From NCBI GenBank assembly GCA_016800925.1, contig JABCPU010000945.1, forward strand, positions 1 to 20,641: a stretch of 20,641 nucleotides of DNA. Direction: 5' to 3'. Below are positions 9,783-18,838 of this stretch, one piece after another. Each line of letters starts with the position of its first letter. Position 1 is the first letter of the stretch. This DNA is from Suillus spraguei (Eukaryota > Basidiomycota > Agaricomycetes > Boletales > Suillaceae). Both the position numbers and the translations under genes were made by a program. The notes under the pieces were generated by a model. The model was not told the DNA's origin and did no database searches. It saw only the letters and a program-made list of their open reading frames with translations.

Positions 9783-10077
9783 GATAATAGACTGTATTTC
9801 TCGGCTGCCATGTATCCGCAAATGAATAAAGCGAGTGAGGACCTTGAGGATTCCTTCTCGACGGAAGGCTGTAAGCAAGGGACTACACTGATGTCAAACG
9901 ATTCCTAAATTATACAGATGTGTTCCAGCTTACGGTGGTGTTGCCATACATCAACAAGGGCGATGCTCTCTTCGTCCAAAAGACGTACAATCCTTGCTTA
10001 AAAAAGAGTTTTTGCGGCTTGATCTGCAGGATCAAAAATACTTTGTATGAAGCTCCTTTAGGTCTCAGTAAATAACC
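9783..10077 (+). pseudogene. Unidentified spliced gene fragment next to repeat copy 1
   Basis: Two open segments join in frame across a 47-nt GT-AG intron (9871-9917, GTAAGC...TATACAG): exon 9783-9870 encodes LYFSAAMYPQMNKASEDLED, and exon 9918-10077 encodes VFQLTVVLPYINKGDALFVQ and ends in a TAA near 10075. Frame conservation across a clean intron supports real coding origin. No start codon is evident on the left, where the segment meets the repeat edge (9735). I do not recognise the protein. Confidence 0.4.
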
Positions 10078-10136
10078 CACTAAGCTGAGAGTCCGAGTTT
10101 GTCAGGTACCGTACAGGCCCCTTGAAGTAGGGCTGC

Positions 10137-10418
10137 TTAATTCTTGTATGGTCCTCGTGAACCATCACCAGTAATAGACGCAGCAAGGGATTGATATTCG
10201 AGAGCTACCATGAGAAATGCATTTGAATCAGATAGACAGTCATCACGAAGGTCATCATCATTGGCGAGTTCATTAAGATCATCGTCCGAATTGTCGTCCA
10301 GCACAGCTGCGAGCCCCATGAGGAGTTGGGCTTGCCCTGCAAGATGTGCTTGAAGTTCGGCCTGTGTTGGTTGCACTGGCATGCTTGAGCTTGAATTCAC
10401 GCATCGCAGAGTCGACAC
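10137..10418 (-). pseudogene. Acidic N-terminal segment, possibly of a Harbinger-type transposase
   Basis: A 93-codon frame starting MSTLRCVNSSSSMPVQ, with an Asp-rich stretch (LDDNSDDDLNELANDDD) and ending in ITGDGSRGPYKN then stop. The acidic leader followed by a GDGxRGPY motif reminds me of the N-terminus of basidiomycete PIF/Harbinger (HARBI1-like) transposases, where the motif precedes the DDE domain. Nothing downstream on the minus strand continues the domain, so if the idea is right this is a truncated remnant. The assignment is a guess from motif memory. Confidence 0.3.
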
Positions 10419-10636
10419 AGACAGTCATGGTCAGTCACTGTCAAAATGCCTGTGATGGGAGTAAGAATGTCACTATCATTTTTCCATGAACGACACAATC
10501 ACATCAAGTTGTATTTCCAGGCAAAACATAACTGCGCACTATCCTATATATGCTAGTAGTACCATTGAGCCGGCTCGTCCAAGCAACACCAGACTTTATT
10601 CTGCTGCATCCCTATGAACGTCACTTGTGAGTGACC

Positions 10637-12228
10637 CTATAGTTGTTGCCCCTTTTGGGTGTAAATACCAGCAACTAGGGCACTGCGTACATCGTCCCTC
10701 ATCTCTCTGTAGAGTTTACTTAACTCGCTGTCGAAATTTACCCTGTCAGCGGACATAGAAAAGTCGCTCTTGACATAAACGCCAGTGGATAGTTGGCTCA
10801 ACGCCCACTTAAATAATGTCCCGATGAAAGCAAGTAATGCACCGAGGTTTCGGCTGGAACTGACATATCGCTGGAGGTTGAGATGATGGAATAGCACTTG
10901 CTGTGCAAAATGCTGCACGACTTTGTTCGCAAAGGGTACGCCGAATACAGTCTGTCCTCCCACCTGACCGTAAAGCCATGAGCATTAGCCTGAAAGAGGG
11001 AAGAGTGTCGGATTCACCTTGATACTTCCGTATAAGAATGCGTCGTCTTTCAGAAGCTCACTGATGATAATCGCCACCATGTCCTGTGTTTGGGTTCCCA
11101 AGGCATCGTTCAAATCGTACCCAGATAGAACCACCGTCTGGACCATGTCTTTTACTCCTTTCCTGAAGCTCTTCACAACTTGACCAACTAGTTCTGCCTC
11201 CTTTTTGGCTTCACTCCCTGTGGACCACAGGGTAAGCTCAGCTATTCTCAATATCAGTCGTTGGTTCACAGATAAATATTATGAGACTTACGATTGTTAA
11301 ATCTATTTACGACGGCAGTCAGACTTTTCAGTGCCTTGTTTGACCTTTCCTCGCATGAAAGCAGAAACGAATCTTCAAACATCGATTCTTTCATATTCTG
11401 TGTAGCCAACGATTTTATCTCGCGCACGTCTGGACGACCGAACAGTATTGAAGTAAGTGGGGGCAATGACGCCGATGGCGTAGACAATGGTGCTGCAGGT
11501 GGTGGTACGGTGACTGGTGGTACTGCTAAAGGAGGTGGTGGTACGGTGACTGGTGGTACTGCTGAAGGAGGTGGTGGTACAGTGACTGGTGCTGCTGATG
11601 GTGCTACAGGAGGTGGTATACCTGGCATCGGGCCACGAGAAGATGGGCCAGCGTGGTGTTCGACATCGTCACTAAGGCGACGTATTCCACGATGGATTTC
11701 AGGCCTATCGATAATTTTGTAGGGGGCGTATCGACTTTGGGATACCGGTGGTGGTGAGTCGACCTGATGCAATGGTAGCGGCAGGTCAAAACGTATATTG
11801 GTCAAGCGTGCCTGAACGTTACTAGAGTCTCCAAGGGTGTGTAAATGCGGAGCTGCCATGGCTCCAGGCTCTGTGATGCTGGTATCTGCATTATAAAAAT
11901 GCATCATCATTGCTAAAAATTCGTCATCAGATGCTGATGGGATCTCTGTCGGGATGCGATCATCATGAGCAGGAGTTGATAAGGGAGTAAATCCGTGTGA
12001 GTTTTCATGGCCCAGCGTTGGCGTGATGCTCAGTGGGATTTCCAGGTCGCCGGCATGCCAGCCAGACTCAGAGTCTGTGGCCAGGTCTGTTACACCTTCA
12101 AGCAACCATTGCGATACAGCCATATCAACATCAGCGTCTGTAGGTGGGTGGAAGCTGCTGCTGTAGCTGTGGCTATTATCAACAAGGTCTTGGGGATGCA
12201 TAAATTTACTTAAGCTTGGAGGGATCAT
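10637..12228 (-). CDS. Intact three-exon gene, DUF6532-like hypothetical protein (395 aa)
   Basis: Exon 1 runs 12228-11292 (ATG at 12226-12228), intron 11242-11291 (50 nt, GTAAGT...ATAG), exon 2 11018-11241 (224 nt), intron 10964-11017 (54 nt, GCTAAT branch motif), exon 3 10637-10963 with TAG stop. Phases match and no stop interrupts. The N-terminal 230 residues are low-complexity and Ser/Pro/Asp-rich, with a Pro/Val repeat (residues about 208-245). The C-terminal half (NNPELTLWSTGSEAKKEAEL, VLSGYDLNDAL, GVPFANKVVQHFAQQV, FKWALSQLSTGVYVK) is folded-looking and resembles DUF6532-type domains expanded in Agaricomycetes, including the late ALxxxxTGxxxK pattern. There is no signal peptide or membrane segment. 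Function is unknown. A decayed paralog lies at 18839-19420. Confidence 0.75.
11501..11608 (-). repeat. 36-bp in-frame tandem repeat in the intact gene
   Basis: Units 11501-11536 and 11537-11572 differ by one base, followed by a diverged third unit to about 11608. On the minus strand each unit encodes 12 residues of the type PPxAVPPVTVPP. The 36-bp period keeps frame, so copy-number change would lengthen a Pro-rich linker without breaking the protein. Confidence 0.9.
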
Positions 12229-13433
12229 ATTGAACGATGCTTAGCAAGGGACGATGAGAGCGGCTCTTGGAGACTCGGAGTAGGCTGAGATTCCGAATAC
12301 TAAACTTTGATATTTAACATTAACCTGAGCGGAAGTATGACACTTACTACTGATCAACTAGTAGTGGAGTCTCCTTTGACGATACCCCATTATGGTACCC
12401 AGCCACCCTTTCAGCCATATGAATCGCTAGCCGGGCTCGCTGCTATCAGACACTCGTAATGATGATGATGATAACGAGGCATATTACATGTGTGACTTAC
12501 CACAGCGAATGCCGCCAGTATGAGTCGATACTAATGGAGATCATCATATCATCTTTGAAACGTTATGAATTTCAAGGAATGCTAACTTGAAATTTCTGAA
12601 ATGACGGTCAGCATTGTGGTATAGTCACCGGAAGCAGCGACCAGAAATACTGTCAAGTCAGACGTAGTATGGGCTGGCACATATTGGCAATTGACTTGAA
12701 GTTAAACTGTTAGTACCGTTCAAAGTTAACCAAGAAGTTGAATTGAGTCAAGATCGGCGGTGGCCCGGCCGCGTGGCGGTATTAAGACTTACACAGACTT
12801 TCAATCTGAATGAAATCTAGGAATCTTCCTTGACTCAGGTTCAAAGCTAGGCTTGGTCACTACAAGTTCGAACCAAACCAATCATGAACTGATTCGGAAC
12901 TTATGACTCCTGACTTGAATTCGGCAGCTGCCACTGGTCTTGAACCTTACTTTTACGTCACATCATTTCCACTCAGATCTAGTGACGGGGACCTCAGCAA
13001 CTACGCCGGTGCACACACGAAGTTTTAAGTTCTAGTAGATTCTTAAACCCCTTTACCAGTAGAGGGCAAACTCAATTTTCAATCAATTAATGGGCTGCGG
13101 CGGGGCAGGCAACAGGTGCGTTTATCATTACCGATCTGTGCCCACCAAGTACCATTTCAGTCAACGAACATTGACTAATTCCTACGAGGAAACGTCGGGG
13201 TTCAAACTCCTTGCAGGGAGATTGATACGTCGTGGTAAGTGTAGGTAATACCCTAACTGGGAGAGTTTTTTCGGTCCTAACTGGGAGGGTTTTTCAGTCA
13301 GAGTTTTTAACTCCCAAGTGGGCCTAGTGAAGTCTGTGTGCCTGTCGAACTTTTACCTGAAATTTTCCAACATGCAACAACAACTTGTTGATAACAACCA
13401 GTTACGAGCCATTCTCAGGCTGGCGAATCAGAA
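12229..13433. other. 1.2 kb intergenic stretch between two divergent genes
   Basis: No coding segment is convincing. The stretch is unusually rich in TTCAA(G)/(C)TTGAA words (many between 12560 and 13030, in both orientations) and holds a short ATG ATG ATG microsatellite near 12460, a hairpin with ACTACT/AGTAGT arms at about 12347-12366, and the repeat block at 13252-13322. As the space between a minus-strand and a plus-strand gene, it must hold both promoters. Confidence 0.5.
13252..13322. repeat. Tandem plus inverted repeat upstream of the unknown plus-strand gene
   Basis: Two near-identical units of about 24 bp (CCTAACTGGGAGRG followed by a T-run; 13252-13275 and 13276-13299) are followed by an inverted version of the core (CTCCCAAGTGGG, 13311-13322). 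The layout could be a regulatory array or the worn end of a small inverted-repeat transposon. Confidence 0.6.
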
Positions 13434-14364
13434 ATGCACGCCTGTTTTACTCCTCCTCCAAGCTCTATTGGACAACTCAGTCCTACTCGTCAGGATGAGG
13501 ACATCGAGTCGTCTTGTCATCTCTGGCCCGATAGCGGCCCTCACACACCTGCCACCACCCGGGCCAATCTCCACAACTCTTTTCGTGAGAGGCGACATTA
13601 TCGTCGTCATGCATCATCCAAACACTTCAGGAGTCGCCGACCATCGCCCGACTCGGACGTCACAAATACTTCATCAGAAGATGACTCGGAGCTTTTAGCA
13701 CTGCCTGGCCTCCCCCCTCGAAAAACTTGTCTCACTATGTACAACGTGCGAAAAGACAGTTCAAGCCTTATGACAAGCAGGGCCATGGGCCAAATGCAAT
13801 CGAGCTCCGTTTTTTTCACAAGTCTGTCGGAACATATTCCAATGAGACTGACATGACTCTGGCTGATGTCAAGGCGGTAAGTGAAACTTCAATGCTACAA
13901 TTTTTCAATGATGAACAGTTGATAACTAGGGAAAAGAACTATTCGAACGTGGCTTACGAGGCATGTCTAGCAAGGCTGTCACTCAAGCTGTTGTTGCGAT
14001 GCAAGCCACCCGTGAATCCAAGCGCTTACGTGTTCTGATGACGGCTTGGGAGATTGAGTCATCAGTTCAACGCACAAGGCTTCTTGAAACAATGATGGAG
14101 CAGGATGCTCAAGAATATGCTCGTAGCGATGCAGAAGCTTCATCTTTTACAAAGCTTTTGGTTGGACGTACCTCAAACGAACTCAATATCGATATAGACT
14201 TCAATATCGGTGCATTTAACTGCGATATAATGTCGTTTGTTGTTTCTGACGTGCAGCTCGATCACATAGAGGGTCTTGCACGCTTAGGTTCGCCTGAGGA
14301 AGGGAATGATGATAATATGGACTCAGAGGGGTCCCTCGACAGCAAGTTGGATATCCATAGCTGA
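13434..14364 (+). pseudogene. Unknown protein gene with one frameshift
   Basis: Coding signal runs from ATG 13434 (MHACFTPPPSSIGQLSPTRQ) through an Arg/Ser-rich segment (RERRHYRRHASSKHFRSRR) to about 13716, then continues in another frame (LSHYVQRAKRQFKPYDKQGH) to 13876, then across an intron 13877-13929 (GTAAGT...CTAG, 53 nt) into a helical C-terminus (GKELFERGLRGMSSKAVTQA, VLMTAWEIESSVQRTRLLET) and an acidic tail ending in a stop at 14362-14364. The frame switch falls in the run of six C at 13711-13716, so a one-base slip or a sequencing error would explain it. Without it the protein would have about 290 residues. No family recognised; it could belong to a transposon cassette. An alternative start at 13372 is out of frame. 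Confidence 0.5.
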
Positions 14365-15638
14365 TGTGAGGCGATTACGCACTAGTCATGCATGATATTA
14401 ATCATATCACAGGGTTGGACGTTTGCATATGTTTGGGATCATTGTAAGTCTGTTATTGATCCGATGACAGACAAGTGCAACAAATAGTTATATGCTTGGA
14501 ATATATGTATGTCGTGATTCGATTTTTGACTTCTGTGAGAAATAGAAGTTCCTTACCCATGACAATCTGAACGCAAGATAGCAAGACTATCAGACGTGAT
14601 GCATCGAGTCGCTTTTCTGACGCGGAAACTTGGGGTATATGGATAAGCAAAATGGTGGTGTTCTCGAGAACCTTCAAAAGGATGGTTAGATGAATGTGCT
14701 CCAACGGCGACCCAGCTTGAAGTGTTGGGCGTCGTTGCAGTCTGGAACTGCACGACAGACGGCAGGGACAACTGTTTGCAACTGCGACGAAGCAAATCCG
14801 ATCTTGCACGAGCTTTGTGGAAGCTTGTAGAAGGAGGCAAAATCCAAGACGACTATGAGAAATAGGTACCATTGCTGATACTTTGCGTACTAGAGAATAC
14901 TCAACAACCCCACCTTCATCGATGCGTCAAGCTGAACTCTTCAGGGAATAGATACGAAGACTGTAGAATCGTAATGGCCCAGGCAGGCTTGCGGGATTGT
15001 AGGACCGCGATAACGAGGGGTCAATGCAGATGAAGGACGTGTGCATATTGTGCAAAAAGAGCATTGGACATTTAATCTGCACGGAGAGTGCTAAAGCTGT
15101 GAAGCGAGCACGAGGATGAAGCAAAGAAGACACGTATGTAGACGGCCCCCTCCTGCCTAACCTCCATCGAACGAAACGCCCACTCCGTCGGCCAGCTTCC
15201 ATTCCGTACTCGTCTTTCTGTGTACGAGTCGAGTGGCATCTGGATTCTCAGTGAGTGATGGACTTGTATGGGATTCGATGGCAAGAGCTGAGATGATCGC
15301 TTGAATTCCGAAACCAAAAATCATTGGACATCCGGCCTCTGCCAAGCACGAGAATTCACCTTGCTGAGAGATCAAAGTAAAAAACAGCATCAGATACACG
15401 CCGGTGAACAGCGGACTGGCTGGCCCTCGGTTCTAACGCTTAGGTCGGGGAAACCGAGAAAATCAGCATCCTCGTCGCGATTTTCGGTATCTGAGGCGGT
15501 ATGGGGACGAGACAACTGCCGAACCCCGTCGTACAGCGTGTTTCGGCAATCAGAAAGAGATTATGGTGACAGTCAACATACTGACCTAAGTTAGCTGGCT
15601 TTGTTCTGTGTTGTCATCGGATTTTGCCAGGCTTGCGA
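14365..15638. other. 1.3 kb without a supported gene
   Basis: Open frames of 80-140 codons exist on the minus strand, but none shows a family pattern or a clear splice structure. One (15157-15399) has a hydrophobic N-terminus, YLMLFFTLISQQGEFSCLAE, and could be a worn exon of a membrane protein. Short palindromes occur at 14390-14411 (TGATAT/ATATCA arms) and 15462-15488 (GAAAATC/GATTTTC arms). The left edge of repeat copy 2 follows at 15639. Confidence 0.4.
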
Positions 15639-15764
15639 ACATGAAGCAATGAGGTTTTGAAGGAAGCTGTGAGCATAGCTTGGGTTTGAGTCGTCGTCAT
15701 CTAAGCAAGCTGCAGAAGGTTTGTGGGTCTGAATGATGGGGGTGGATCCATTGGACGTCGGATA

Positions 15765-16385
15765 GCTATGCGAGGATGAGCTCCTGTGAGAAGGAACAAA
15801 GGCGGTCGACTTACCTCCTACACCACACATACCAGCCTGTTCGGCTCCAGCCTGACGGTAATTTCATATTCCCTGGGGCTTAATTCAGACTCGGCGGTAC
15901 GAACACTAGCTTTGACCTCCATACCTTCTCCTTCTCCAGATCACCCTGTTCAATCAATTCTGCTTCCTGCGACCTCTTGTAAATTCTGGGAGGGTCAAGC
16001 GCTGGTAGAGTGCCCCGAAAGCCGGAATGAGCGATAATCCAATGACAGTCCTCCATACTGGGATAAACCGTCGATCAGCAACGCAGCCACCACCGATACC
16101 CACGTCAAGTAAGATACGGAACTTTGCATCCATTTGGGGAGAGCCCGTCTTGGTGATGACTTGGCGCTCGCGAATACGGATGAGATTTCGACCTCTTTTC
16201 CGTTTGTCGACGCATGTGAATGTGGATGCTAGCGAAAAACATGTAAAGAACTGATGGGTTGTCTTTCTCTGAAAGCATCAGCACAGTGTCCTAAATCATT
16301 ACCAAATTCAGCATGAAGGGGGATAAAGCAGGATGTATCATGCAGCTTACCGAACAGAAACTGGCCGATCACACTTCGATATTGG
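15765..16385 (-). pseudogene. PHO84-like inorganic phosphate transporter fragment (MFS), copy 2
   Basis: Minus-strand pieces, in 5' to 3' order: VIGQFLFGKLHDT (16340-16375), RILLDVGIGGG (about 16080-16130), WRTVIGLSLIPAFGALYQRL then TLPE (15975-16065), EVKASVRTAESELSPREYEI (about 15850-15945) and GGKSTAFVPSH then ELILA (15765-15825). This follows the order of fungal PHO84 H+/phosphate symporters from transmembrane segment 2 to the middle cytoplasmic loop. The segment between GKLHDT and the IGGG motif is mostly lost, the loop exon shifts frame near the LEKE/MEVK boundary, and a stop (TAG) follows ELILA. N- and C-terminal membrane segments are absent. Confidence 0.75.
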
Positions 16386-16559
16386 CAGAAGCTTTCAGTA
16401 ATCCTTACGTGCATAATTTCGTCTGGTTAAAGTCTGATACAGGATTCTGCAGTCGAGAAGGCCAGATGTCTACCAACCAGAAAAAGCCAGCCTTGATGAC
16501 AGATAAGCATACACAGACTCAGACACGGTGCCAATCGCACTCACCTCGGTGTATGGCAG

Positions 16560-17460
16560 AATGAATTGGGGGTCTGCCCCCGCTGGATTGCCCATGCTCC
16601 TGGAGGGTAGTTCTCTGGCGAGTCTCTTTGCCTCCTGCTTGACTAGACATCGTGCCGCGCTGGTAGGTAAGGGATCGATGATGTGATGTGACTACGATGG
16701 AGGTGAAAGTGAGAGCTGGGTGGCCTATTGTTCTTCAGCCACTCTGCCAGAATCCCCTGTGCGACGTGCGGGGCGCCCCAAAATACCTATCGCGAACTGT
16801 ATTCGTTGTGGATGAGATCGCTAGTACATGATCGATACACGTTAGATACTACATGCCAAATAAGACAGCAGGGAAACATACATGATTTGGGTCTACCGTT
16901 GTAGCCAACTCCATTGAATCCAACGCGGCTTGCGGCATACTTTGACGCGGACTTGGAGTTTGTTTCGGTTTGTTTGTCACCTGCGCCACAGCGGCTCGGT
17001 CTGCAATCAACTACTCATCAATTGTGAACCTTGACTTGAAATATCTAACACGTGTGGTGTCATGCTAGCGTAAAAGCTGGCTCCCAGGTTTGGGCATTCA
17101 TATTCTCAAAGTTAATTTTTCTTTTCTACCTGAGCCTCCTTCTGCCTGGCCAATAATGCTGGCGCCACCGCACACACAAGACACCTCCCTGTAACTCTGC
17201 CTTGTCCGCCGAGGCCGGGCTCAAGTCTACCCCACACGCAGTTGGTTCCACTATTGTCAGTGAACACATCAATACTGTGGGCGTTGAGTATGTCAGTTCT
17301 TGTTCTCGCCACGACTGGCATCGCCTGCGTTGAACTTCCGCATTCACGTAGAGTCTCCATGGATCACCAGGGATGTCAAAAACTTCGAGGAACACGAGGC
17401 AGACACGACACTGCATGAGATCCTTGCAAGGTGCGGAGGTCAAAACAGCGGCAAACATTG
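16560..17460 (-). pseudogene. Unidentified minus-strand exon remnants in repeat copy 2
   Basis: These are counterparts of the copy 1 remnants. Seen here: LARELPSRSMGNPAGADPQF in one frame of the exon near 16580-16660, PHVAQGILAEWLKNN near 16725-16775, ALDSMELATTVDPNH ending at a GTATGT donor near 16880, and VFTDNSGTNCVWGRLEPG near 17215-17270 in a frame that runs to a GTAGAA donor. The upstream part (17310-17458) reads LVFLEVFDIPGDPWRLYVNA. Conservation of exon-like blocks in both copies supports captured coding DNA, but the source proteins are not recognised. Confidence 0.4.
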
Positions 17461-17588
17461 CCAGTTGAGGCTTGCGCCGACTTGCGACTTGCCTGCGTCG
17501 CGGTGGGGGACCCCCTTCCTCTGACTACGGGTCTACTTATTGCACCCTTCTTCGCTCAGCTGATCTTCAACATCAGCTATTTCAAACG

Positions 17589-18400
17589 ATGAGCGAACAC
17601 AGTCAATCAAGAGACTCGAGACAAAATCCACCTCTCGAAAACCGTGTATTCGGCAAAGCAACCGCTGGTGAAAGTTCAGTATGCGACTATGTCGCTCCAG
17701 ACCCGGCGGCAAAATTCGTCGGTTGTTAGGGAAGGTCAAGAATGCGACAAGCAAGATTTTCCGTGAGTAAATAAGAATATCAAGTTTCCTGGAACAAAGC
17801 TCATGTGACCGTACAAAAGCACTCAAGGACTCACGCGACCGCAACCTTGTTATTGTGAAGGCGCTTCTTTAATTCTGAATATCAAGGTAGGTCACCTTTT
17901 AGTTTCCACCCTCTCTTCTTCCAATTCTGATAGTCACGCAGGTTCAGGATGCTCCCTCTGGCGCAGAACAAGGTGCCGATCTTGAATCAGCACTTCAGAC
18001 CATGAAAAGGGCTGCGAAACCCTAAAGCCACTTTCGGAACATGTGGCATCTACCGCCCACATGCATCAGCGGACCTCGAAGCTACACGTTGATTTCCAGG
18101 ATATCGACAATGTTATTGGGATGCTTTTGGAGGTATGAAACCATATCTCTCTATTGGAACTGAATGAATTCTTGACGCTAGATCTAGCAGGATGAGGTAT
18201 GCAGATGGCGCAGGAGGATATACTGAGAAACAATGCTAGCCAGGACGCTCATACTGAGATCGTGGCAACGATTCAACCAGCTGGCGAGCCCTTGCTAGAG
18301 GAGCACAGAATTAGGTCAAATCACAGACTCATTCTCTTCGGATGGGACTCGCATTGCGATTGGTCCTCCGGATAGGACTGTCCGGCTCCACAGGCTAGGT
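17589..18400 (+). pseudogene. Fungal STAND (NACHT/WD40-type) protein, N-terminal region, copy 2
   Basis: ATG at 17589 opens MSEHSQSRDSRQNPPLENRV, then VAPDPAAKFVG, a frameshift/stop at 17727-17729, GKVKNATSKIF, an intron (17763-17819), LKDSRDRNLVIVKALL, another intron, VQDAPSGAEQGADLESALQT and, after a second shift, LSEHVASTAHMHQRTSKLHV then DFQDIDNVIGMLLE at a GTATGA donor. I associate this architecture with the helical N-terminal domain that precedes NACHT modules in Agaricomycete STAND receptors. Downstream, remnants corresponding to the pre-P-loop and a WD40-like segment continue to about 18400. At least three frame breaks and loss of the NTPase domain make it non-functional. Confidence 0.5.
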
Positions 18401-18526
18401 ATGATACATTGTCATTGAATGCTACATTGCAATTCACGCCACTGCGGCCTTGACGATCTGGCGACACATTACCGTGTTGGGCAGATGCTGCTGGGGTGGA
18501 AGGTCGTGTCATAAATGACCCTATTT

Positions 18527-18571
18527 TAGGGTTGGGAATGCGGGTGGGTGCATTCTTAACCCTACACTAGT
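18527..18571. repeat. 15-bp hairpin followed by CACTAG-T, copy 2
   Basis: Left arm TAGGGTTGGGAATGC (18527-18541) and right arm GCATTCTTAACCCTA (18550-18564) pair at 13 of 15 positions around an 8-nt loop. CTAG follows 2 nt later, at 18567-18570, then T. The layout resembles a Helitron 3' end (hairpin then CTRR before a target T), but both repeat copies continue with shared sequence past it, so here it is not the edge of the duplicated block. Confidence 0.6.
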
Positions 18572-18838
18572 TCTATAGTCACGTGCACAGTATTCTCATT
18601 GGAGCCTTGCAGCTTGTTTATACCGGTCATGCAAGGCAGCGAAAGACTTCATTGGACCTTCCAAGTCCGTATGTGGATGCTGTATATGCTATACGACCAC
18701 TTCTTAATCGAATGCCCTATATCAGCTTCGAACGGTCGACTACGTTTTGGCGCGGCTCGAAATGAATTTCTCAGAGCTCCGATCAAGGGAAGCTGGGGAA
18801 TTGATAATTTTGGCGATCATCGCCGTATCAGTCACTAC

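Larger units (their letters stand above)
15639..18816. repeat. Large dispersed repeat, copy 2 (longer)
   Basis: Collinear with 7554-9735, sharing the same outer limits (ACATGAAGCAATGAGG at the left, AATTTTGGCGA at the right). It contains, in order, a PHO84-like fragment (minus), unidentified exons (minus), a STAND-type 5' region (plus) with its start codon, the pre-P-loop and WD40-like remnants, and a conserved 300-bp right end with a hairpin. The right edge lies 22 nt into intron 2 of a DUF6532-like pseudogene, so this copy has replaced or displaced that gene's third exon. Confidence 0.9.

Noticed and set aside
11294..11722. 142-codon plus-strand frame rich in Gly/Thr
   Set aside because: It is the antisense of the Pro-rich repeat part of the minus-strand gene, which has proper exons and phases.
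12861..12876. AGTTCGAACC, a B-box-like word on the minus strand
   Set aside because: No cloverleaf around it; it belongs to the cluster of similar words in this stretch.
13197..13210. GGGGTTCAAACTCC, a match to a tRNA B box (T-arm)
   Set aside because: The flanking stem pairs poorly and no A box, anticodon arm or acceptor stem could be folded at the right distance upstream.
14453..14872. 139-codon minus-strand frame
   Set aside because: No recognisable domain, no splice support, and composition like the surrounding non-coding DNA; kept only as part of an unassigned stretch.
15462..15488. Short stem-loop (GAAAATC/GATTTTC) as a terminator or structured RNA
   Set aside because: Stem of 7-8 bp with no flanking gene or conservation; expected by chance in a window of this size.
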